Shown here one piece after another: positions 58,299 through 64,000 of a DNA stretch of 64,000 nucleotides. Under the pieces are notes generated by a model that did not search any database, was not told the DNA's origin, and worked only from the letters and a program-made list of their open reading frames with translations. This stretch comes from Perlabentimonas gracilis. GTDB lineage: Bacteria; Bacteroidota; Bacteroidia; Bacteroidales; Tenuifilaceae. Position numbers and translations under genes: made by a program. How positions within the stretch are numbered: position 1 is the first letter of the stretch; the number at the start of each line of letters is the position of its first letter. The stretch lies in assembly GCF_011174675.1 (NCBI RefSeq), contig NZ_JAANIG010000013.1:31048-95047 (forward strand). Reading direction: 5' to 3'.

Positions 58299-59432
58299 AT
58301 GGTAGCCCTTCTAATTATAGGAATATTCCAGTCGGCGCTTTTGGTTTTCTTGCTTCTGGTAAAGAAACCCAAAAGCATTGCCGATTATATTCTTTCGGGT
58401 TACCTTTTGGTTTCCGCCATCACGCTACTTTTTGCATATCTCGAGATATGGTCACGCACAAACGGCTACCCATATCCTTGGCTTTTAAATCTTTCCACGC
58501 CCCTTATCCTGCTAATAGGCCCCAGCTTGTGGCTTTACGTTAAGTCGTTAACAACTCAGGCGTTTAGATTTAAACCCATATTCCTGCTGCTTGCATTGCC
58601 CTTTGTGGCTGTTTTGTTACTGTTGATATCTGCAAACTACATTGCCCCTAGCAATATTAAAATTGAGGTGGATCAAACCGAAGCATTCCGTGGCGATTTG
58701 GTGTTTTTTATTATTATGGGACTAATCGCACTATCCAACGTGGGCTACACGCTTTGGGGGTTGTTATTGATTAGGGGGTATAGAAAACGGCTAAAAACAT
58801 TCTTCTCTAAAACAGAGCATATCGACCTTAGGTGGTTACGGTTTTTACTAATATCAGCACTGATTAGCTATGCCAGCATTAGCGTGCTATACATTGTTGA
58901 CACGGCGTTGGAGCTAATGAGTTATCAGGATCTCCAGCTGGCAGGCTTTGGTATAGCCTCGCTTTTCGTTCTGGCCGTTGGTTTTGTTGGGCTTAAGCAG
59001 GGGAACATCTTCACATCGGTGCCCAAGCACTTCGATATGGATAAGGCCGTTAGCCTTACAGAGAAAACAATGCCCATAACCAATCAGGAGGAGGAGTTTG
59101 TGCACACCCTGCTTCGGTATATGAAGGATCAGAAACCCCATCTAAATCCAGAGCTTACCATTAGCCTATTAAGCCACGAGTTGGGTTGCACACCAGAGTA
59201 TCTTTCGGGAGTTATCAACGGAAGGCTGAATATGAACTTTTTCGATTTTGTGAACCATCACCGAATTGAGGAGTTTAAAGAGCTAGCAAGAGACCCAAAA
59301 AACAAAAACCTCACGCTAATAAGCCTTGCCTACGATAGCGGGTTTAACTCCAAGGCCACTTTTAACCGAGTATTTAAGAAAGAGGTTGGGTGCACACCCA
59401 GCGAGTACTTGGGTAAGGTCTCATCTTTTTGA
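58299..59432 (+). CDS. Membrane-bound AraC-family transcriptional regulator
   Basis: 377 residues. The N-terminal 230 residues contain about seven hydrophobic helices (VALLIIGIFQSALLVFLLLVKK...). The C-terminus is an AraC double HTH (LTISLLSHELGCTPEYLSGVIN... LTLISLAYDSGFNSKATFNRVFKKEVGCTPSEY). This membrane-sensor AraC type is common in Bacteroidota. It is probably co-transcribed with the hydrolase upstream; a terminator overlaps its stop codon. Confidence 0.92.
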   Translation: MVALLIIGIFQSALLVFLLLVKKPKSIADYILSGYLLVSAITLLFAYLEIWSRTNGYPYPWLLNLSTPLILLIGPSLWLYVKSLTTQAFRFKPIFLLLALPFVAVLLLLISANYIAPSNIKIEVDQTEAFRGDLVFFIIMGLIALSNVGYTLWGLLLIRGYRKRLKTFFSKTEHIDLRWLRFLLISALISYASISVLYIVDTALELMSYQDLQLAGFGIASLFVLAVGFVGLKQGNIFTSVPKHFDMDKAVSLTEKTMPITNQEEEFVHTLLRYMKDQKPHLNPELTISLLSHELGCTPEYLSGVINGRLNMNFFDFVNHHRIEEFKELARDPKNKNLTLISLAYDSGFNSKATFNRVFKKEVGCTPSEYLGKVSSF

Positions 59433-59447
59433 GACCCCTTTTTTTGT
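59417..59447 (+). terminator. Terminator overlapping the AraC gene stop
   Basis: GGTCTCA (59417-59423) pairs with TGAGACC (59430-59436), followed by a run of T residues. The right arm includes the TGA stop codon itself. Confidence 0.85.
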
Positions 59448-59533
59448 GAGTTGAGACCCCTATCCGGTAATGTAATACCCCATTAGCTTGCCCATAGCAT
59501 TTCTTTGCATCAACATTTTTAACTAAATAAAAA

Positions 59534-60223
59534 ATGATGCACGGAAAAAGAATAATAGTAGGATCAGTGTTGGCACTCCTTTTAATGGGATGCGCAACCT
59601 CCAATGTAACCACGGAGAGAACCAGCACGAAGTTAACCTACCGATTTCAAGTTGGAACCAACAGAGGCGGAGTGGTAGAGAATACTGACCTTACCGTTGT
59701 TGGCAGCATACCCGTTGACGCCTACTCGGGCGCAACTAGCAAGGGGGTGAATGTGAGTGGTAAAGTGATAGTACCCCTTAAAAGAAATGCTATTGAAACG
59801 GGTCTAGACTTTATGCACAACGGCCAAACCTTTACCTACAACGATGATGCAAATGGCTTTGTAGGCGAACGCAAGCTGGGTGTAAACCAGCTTATGATTC
59901 CCATTACCTACAGCATTGGACTATTCCGAAACAAGCATCCCGAGGGACTGCTGCAGATAAAAGTTGGCTATGCAGCACAGCTCAACATCATTTCGGTAAG
60001 CGATGGTAATGGCAGTATGCCCAATTTTTCAACCAAGCCATTTAGCAATGGTGCTACCCTTGGCTTTTCCACAACACCATTCCGGTTGAAGAATGGAGCC
60101 AAGCTGGGTTTTTATGTCGATGGCTATCGTGGCACGCAAGCCTACGAAGATTTTTACAACCGATCCGAGTTCGAGATGCCCGGAACAGCATTTATTAAGT
60201 ACGGAATTATATATCAGTTTTAA
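59534..60223 (+). CDS. Lipoprotein with outer-membrane-barrel-like sequence
   Basis: 229 residues; lipobox ALLLMGCATS. The rest has amphipathic beta strands (FQVGTNRGGVVEN, VIVPLKRNAIETGLDFMHN, FIKYGIIYQF) ending in Phe, as in outer-membrane barrels. Combining a lipid anchor with a barrel-like C-terminus is unusual. No family was recognised. It stands alone between the AraC terminator and the inverted-repeat element. Confidence 0.7.
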   Translation: MMHGKRIIVGSVLALLLMGCATSNVTTERTSTKLTYRFQVGTNRGGVVENTDLTVVGSIPVDAYSGATSKGVNVSGKVIVPLKRNAIETGLDFMHNGQTFTYNDDANGFVGERKLGVNQLMIPITYSIGLFRNKHPEGLLQIKVGYAAQLNIISVSDGNGSMPNFSTKPFSNGATLGFSTTPFRLKNGAKLGFYVDGYRGTQAYEDFYNRSEFEMPGTAFIKYGIIYQF

Positions 60224-60235
60224 TAGGAACACAGG

Positions 60236-60427
60236 AACACAGAGGCACAGAGGTTTATTTGAGATAGTGGAATGTACTGCAGGCTTTAACTAAAAAAAGT
60301 TACTGTATTTCTACCGGGAAATAGCAGTTGTAGATATTAATTACAATTAGTATTACACTATACATTACCCTAGAGTTTAAACTATTAGCAGTAAAATTAT
60401 AACTCTGTGCCCCTGTGCCTCTGTGTT
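60236..60427. repeat. Inverted-repeat (MITE-like) element with CACAGAGG ends
   Basis: AACACAGAGGCACAGAGG at 60236-60253 is repeated inverted, with one mismatch, at 60410-60427. The interior (about 156 bases) is AT-rich and non-coding. Shorter copies of the ACACAGG/CACAGAG word also adjoin both ends (60228-60235; 60401-60409). Multi-copy ACACAGAGG repeats are known from diverse bacterial genomes. No transposase is inside. Confidence 0.65.
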
Positions 60428-60447
60428 TAACCAAAAAGTCAATAATT

Positions 60448-60921
60448 ATGAAAACAGCAATAATTTTCGCATCCAGCCACGGAACAACCGAGAAGGTGGC
60501 CTTACAAATCCAAAGCGAATTGGGCAGCAATACAGTCCTAATCAACCTAAAACAAACAAAAACCATTGATCTTGCCCCTTTTGATACGATTGTAATAGGT
60601 GGTTCAATACATGCAGGGCAAATGCAGGGTCGGGTGAAAAGTTTCTGTAAGAAAAACCTAGTGGAACTCTTAAAAAAACGCGTAGCGCTTTACATGTGCG
60701 GAATGAACGAGCCCGACTTTGAAACAGAGTTCAGCAATGCTTTCCCCGAGTTGCTTCGCAAGCACGCTATTACCTCAAAATGTGTGGGAGGCGAATTCCT
60801 GTTCGAGAAGATGAATTTTATAGAAAAATTTATTGTGCGAAAGGTGTCGGGGGTTGACACAAACGTTGCAAAAATAAATGAGGATAGGGTAAAAGAGCTA
60901 ATTAATGATTTAAAAAAATAG
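60448..60921 (+). CDS. Flavodoxin-domain protein (HemG-like)
   Basis: 157 residues from the ATG at 60448. The FMN phosphate loop is ASSHGTTEKVA near residue 10. VIGGSIHAGQMQGRVKSF matches the isoalloxazine loop of menaquinone-dependent protoporphyrinogen oxidase (HemG) and related flavodoxins. Whether it oxidises protoporphyrinogen or is a general electron carrier cannot be told. It heads the five-gene operon, 20 bases after the inverted-repeat element. Confidence 0.85.
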   Translation: MKTAIIFASSHGTTEKVALQIQSELGSNTVLINLKQTKTIDLAPFDTIVIGGSIHAGQMQGRVKSFCKKNLVELLKKRVALYMCGMNEPDFETEFSNAFPELLRKHAITSKCVGGEFLFEKMNFIEKFIVRKVSGVDTNVAKINEDRVKELINDLKK

Positions 60922-60953
60922 CACGAGGATAAGAGTTCTAATTAAGCGTAAAA

Positions 60954-61514
60954 ATGAAAACAACAGTAAAAACAGTCTTTTGGGTAGTGCTTTTAGGCTT
61001 AAGCATATTGAGCGCACAAGCACAGAAAAACGAAGAAAATACAAAGATACAACACCGTCATTCAATTGATATTTTTCCCTTTGCCCCACTTATCGACATA
61101 TACGGAATACACTACATATACCAAATAACCCCCAAGGATGAGCTGATTACGGGATTATCGTATATGAGTATCAAGAAGAAAAGCGGGACTACCCATTCGC
61201 CAGCATTAATACTTGGCTATAGGCGATATCTTTGGAAAAACTTGCATATTGAGTATGAGCTGTGGCCTTGTTACGACGACTTTTGGGAAAGTACCGAGAA
61301 AAGATATTACTCGGGGTTCGACCTATGGAATGAGTTCCGAGTAGGCTATCGATTCGACTTTAATGTTAAGGGCCTACCGCTATATGCTAATGTACAATGG
61401 CCTTTTGGATTTGGGCTATATTCGAGTAACAAGCCCGAGAGTTTTGTACAGGAGGTAAAGGAGGCGCCCTACTTTTACCATATACCCATGCTTTTTGTAG
61501 GAGTAAGATTTTAG
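60954..61514 (+). CDS. Small outer-membrane beta-barrel protein, unknown
   Basis: 186 residues with signal peptide (MKTTVKTVFWVVLLGLSILSAQA). Alternating aromatic/hydrophobic strands (IYGIHYIYQI, ELITGLSYMSI, HIEYELWPCYDDF, YHIPMLFVGVRF) and a C-terminal Phe suggest an eight-stranded barrel. No named family was recognised. It begins 32 bases after the flavodoxin stop. Confidence 0.7.
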   Translation: MKTTVKTVFWVVLLGLSILSAQAQKNEENTKIQHRHSIDIFPFAPLIDIYGIHYIYQITPKDELITGLSYMSIKKKSGTTHSPALILGYRRYLWKNLHIEYELWPCYDDFWESTEKRYYSGFDLWNEFRVGYRFDFNVKGLPLYANVQWPFGFGLYSSNKPESFVQEVKEAPYFYHIPMLFVGVRF

Positions 61515-61538
61515 TTAATAACCAACAAATCTAAAATT

Positions 61539-62402
61539 ATGAAACCCCTTAAATCGATTATCTATATTGTAATTGCCATCGCGTTACTTTCTGCTATCAC
61601 AGCGCTTTGTGGTATACTATCAAGCAAGGGGCCGGGAGAATACACCTATACATCCATCCGCGGCCAGGAAGTTACCATATACGGCAAGGGCATTTATCAG
61701 CATATGTCTGCCGATGTGGCCGTGCAGGGTATTGGCCATGATTTTGTTACTTTTTTTGTTGCCATTCCTCTTCTACTAGTTTCGCTTATAGGGTATAGGA
61801 GGGGTTCGTTAAGATGTAAGTATTTACTAACAGGAACCTTTGGTTATTTCTTTGTTACCTTTCTGTTTTACACTACCATGGGGATGTATAACGCTATGTT
61901 CCTTTTTTATATCTCCCTGTTGGGTCTCTCTTTTTTCGGATTGGCTAGCATGCTCTTGTCGTTTAATCCTGATGCTGTTGTGGCCAAGTTTTCAAATAGA
62001 ACCCCCGTAGGTTTTACGGCAGGCTTCCTTCTTTTTAGTACAGGGTCAATAGCCATTCTGTGGCTAGGTATAGTGATCCCTCCGCTCCTCGATGGTTCGC
62101 TTTACCCAATAAACCTACAGCACTACACAACCTTAATTGTGCAGGGGCTCGATCTGGGGCTACTCCTTCCCATTGCATTTGTGTCTGCGATACTTTTCCT
62201 TAAAAAAAAGCCCTTAGGCTACCTATTCACAACGGTTTACTTTGTTTTCCTATCCATCTTAATGACCGCATTATCAGGAAAGATTATCGCCATGGCGGTT
62301 TCGGGAGTAAATGTGTTCCCTGTAGTTTTTATAATTCCTACATTTAACCTGTTTACAATTATATGCTCCGTTCTTCTAATCAGGAGTATCAATAATCATT
62401 AA
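61539..62402 (+). CDS. Polytopic membrane protein of unknown function
   Basis: 287 residues with about eight or nine transmembrane helices and one extracytoplasmic loop after the first helix (SSKGPGEYTYTSIRGQEVTIYGKGIY). No enzymatic motif or transporter signature was recognised. It lies 24 bases from each neighbour, inside the five-gene operon. Confidence 0.72.
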   Translation: MKPLKSIIYIVIAIALLSAITALCGILSSKGPGEYTYTSIRGQEVTIYGKGIYQHMSADVAVQGIGHDFVTFFVAIPLLLVSLIGYRRGSLRCKYLLTGTFGYFFVTFLFYTTMGMYNAMFLFYISLLGLSFFGLASMLLSFNPDAVVAKFSNRTPVGFTAGFLLFSTGSIAILWLGIVIPPLLDGSLYPINLQHYTTLIVQGLDLGLLLPIAFVSAILFLKKKPLGYLFTTVYFVFLSILMTALSGKIIAMAVSGVNVFPVVFIIPTFNLFTIICSVLLIRSINNH

Positions 62403-62426
62403 ATATAACCTTTATTGATATATGCT

Positions 62427-63341
62427 ATGCAAAGCTTAATTAGTAAAATAGTGATTGGCCTAATCAAAAACAGGCATCTGTTCAAACTAAAACTTAAACC
62501 CGAAGTGGTTGACGAAAACTTTTCGGTTGAAAATTTTCGTAATGAAATTGATAAAGCATCAGCCAAGGTTAAGCTGCCAAAGAGCATCACAACGCAAATG
62601 GTATCGGCCGATGGGATAAATGCCGAATGGATAATACCCCAAAACCCTGTTGCAGATAAAGTGTTACTTTACATCCACGGAGGAGGGTTTATCTCGGGTT
62701 CATGCCTTACCCATAGGATGCATGTGGCCAAGTTTGCCCAAGGGTGTAACCTTAGGTCGTTAGTGTTCGATTATAGGCTGGCTCCTGAACATCCGTTCCC
62801 TGCGGCACCCAACGACTGTGTTAAAGTCTATAATTGGCTGCTAAGTCAGGGGTATGAGCCAAACAACATTATTGTAGGGGGCGAATCGGCCGGTGCAACG
62901 TTAACGCTTTCGCTGCTTTTAGCCCTAAAGGATAGCCATTTGCCTATGCCCAAGGCTGCTTTCTCCATTTCCCCTGTAACGGACTTAAGATGCGGTGCCG
63001 ATTCCTTTACCTATAACGCGAAGAATGATGTGGCACCCATGGGGTCGTGGACAACGTGGACAAATTTTTACATAGCCAATAACGACCCAACTAACCCAAT
63101 ACTGTCGCCACAATTCGGCAACTTTAAGGGTTTACCTCCGCTTTACATCTGCGTTGGAACGCACGAAATTCATTACGACGATTGCGTAAGCATTGCCAGA
63201 GTTGCCGAAAAAGATGGTGTTAAGGTAACGCTCCGTATTTGGGACAAAATGATTCACGCCTTTCCGCTTCTGTCGCCCCTGTTCCCCGAGGCAAAGAAGG
63301 CATTAGATGAGATATGCGAGTTTGTAAGGCATTACGCCTAG
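62427..63341 (+). CDS. Alpha/beta hydrolase, hormone-sensitive-lipase family
   Basis: 304 residues from the ATG at 62427 (a TTG 12 bases earlier is possible but less likely). The oxyanion motif is HGGGF (84-88) and the nucleophile motif GGESAG (Ser154). DYRLAPEHPFPAA lies between them, and the catalytic His is in KMIHAFP near residue 278. These are the marks of HSL-type carboxylesterases. No signal peptide is present, so it should be cytoplasmic. The substrate is unknown. Confidence 0.92.
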   Translation: MQSLISKIVIGLIKNRHLFKLKLKPEVVDENFSVENFRNEIDKASAKVKLPKSITTQMVSADGINAEWIIPQNPVADKVLLYIHGGGFISGSCLTHRMHVAKFAQGCNLRSLVFDYRLAPEHPFPAAPNDCVKVYNWLLSQGYEPNNIIVGGESAGATLTLSLLLALKDSHLPMPKAAFSISPVTDLRCGADSFTYNAKNDVAPMGSWTTWTNFYIANNDPTNPILSPQFGNFKGLPPLYICVGTHEIHYDDCVSIARVAEKDGVKVTLRIWDKMIHAFPLLSPLFPEAKKALDEICEFVRHYA

Positions 63342-63949
63342 TGCTTATTACACACCAAATGGCTTGCATTTGTATCATGGCTATGCTACTCACAGGGTGT
63401 GCCGCAAGCAATCATAAAGCCACTAATATTGCTGACGAAATTGCAATGAGTAAGAAAAGCAAAACAAGACTAATGCATCGAGTTATTGACGCATCCATTA
63501 TTATTGATGCACCCGTGGAAGAGGTTTGGGCAGTCCTAGTCGACTTCAGCTCATGGGGATCTTGGAATGAGTTTATTCCAGAAGTCAAAGGGACTTTTCT
63601 AGTGGGCGAACGTTTACGAATAAAGGTTGTTTCGCCCGGTTTAAAGCCAATGGTTTTTAATCCAGAAATTTTTGAAATAAAGCAGAATGAGGCAATAGTG
63701 TGGGGAGGAAGTTTTCTTGGAGTTATTTATCGAGGCGATCATACCTTTCTTTTAGAACCGGCTCCAGGTGGGAAAACACTGTTTCGACAGATTGAAAGAT
63801 TTATGGGGCCCATGGTTTTGCTTATGGGCAGTATGATAGAAAAAACAAAGCTAGGTTATCACCAAATGAATCGCGCATTGAAGGAGCAGGTAGAAGGGAA
63901 CTGCCCAGTCATGTTCGGAAAACTAACATCTATCTGTGATTTGGGCTAA
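63314..63949 (+). CDS. SRPBCC (START-like) domain lipoprotein
   Basis: 211 residues from the ATG at 63314, which overlaps the hydrolase by 28 bases. This start gives a basic n-region and the lipobox MLLTGCAAS; starting at 63359 would leave no positive charge. After a linker, IDASIIIDAPVEEVWAVLVDFSSWGSWNEFIPEVKG is the start of a polyketide-cyclase/START-like ligand-binding domain, with a conserved W-N-F-P run. Most family members are soluble and cytoplasmic; a third start at 63446 would give such a protein. It ends the five-gene operon. Confidence 0.82.
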   Translation: MRVCKALRLVLITHQMACICIMAMLLTGCAASNHKATNIADEIAMSKKSKTRLMHRVIDASIIIDAPVEEVWAVLVDFSSWGSWNEFIPEVKGTFLVGERLRIKVVSPGLKPMVFNPEIFEIKQNEAIVWGGSFLGVIYRGDHTFLLEPAPGGKTLFRQIERFMGPMVLLMGSMIEKTKLGYHQMNRALKEQVEGNCPVMFGKLTSICDLG

Positions 63950-64000
63950 TTTTAGGTTTGTTTTTTTGTTATTTATTAAGGTGTTATTTTTGGATTTTAA

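Overview
The window reads as chromosomal DNA of a Bacteroidota bacterium, probably a free-living Bacteroidales/Marinilabiliales-type organism. The evidence is a type IX secretion (T9SS) sorting domain, a gingipain-type C25 protease, SusR-like TPR/HTH and Reg_prop/LytTR signalling proteins, many 'SC' lipoproteins, CarboxypepD_reg-like TonB-dependent receptors, and -7 boxes of the form TAnnTTTG. No rRNA, tRNA, CRISPR array, prophage or insertion sequence was seen. One small inverted-repeat element is present.

Region 1 (1-18.2 kb, all minus strand) is mostly core genome. A cut-off C25 protease, uvrC, a PiT phosphate transporter and adenine deaminase lie downstream of a long, tightly packed unit. 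That unit runs flippase - dut - TPR lipoprotein - DUF4292 lipoprotein - degenerate LytM (EnvC-like) - RsbW-like kinase - ybeY - mnmG. Two copies of a ParB-binding palindrome (parS) lie just after mnmG, which suggests that this end of the window is near the replication origin. A patatin/beta-barrel phospholipase lies upstream of the flippase.

Region 2 (18.4-25.3 kb): cyclophilin lipoprotein, pheS and a Crp/Fnr regulator (plus), then ruvB and nadA (minus), then a membrane-anchored TPR/LuxR-type regulator (plus). Region 3 (25.5-35.4 kb) is a single 3262-residue secreted subtilase with a mosaic of adhesive domains and a T9SS tail. Region 4 (35.5-39.6 kb): MlaE/MlaF-type lipid ABC transporter, trpS, and an odd low-complexity secreted protein.

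Region 5 (39.8-53.5 kb) is the most unusual part. A LytS-type propeller sensor kinase faces a LytTR response regulator. Next to them are two paralogous TonB-dependent receptors in opposite orientation, each preceded by a paralogous two-domain lipoprotein. Between these arms sit an ECF-S-like membrane protein, a TiaS-like (GIDDTDN) protein and a third, shorter member of the lipoprotein family. A lipoprotein resembling the sulfite-oxidase fold, but without its molybdenum-binding cysteine, closes the plus-strand arm. I read this as an uncharacterised outer-membrane uptake system with its own regulators; the substrate is unknown.

Region 6 (53.5-64 kb) is accessory: a small lipoprotein, MarC, an orphan cytosine-5 DNA methyltransferase beside a MazEF-type toxin-antitoxin pair, a class-C beta-lactamase-fold hydrolase, a membrane AraC regulator, and an outer-membrane-type lipoprotein. 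An inverted-repeat element then precedes a five-gene operon (flavodoxin, barrel protein, membrane protein, HSL-type hydrolase, SRPBCC lipoprotein).
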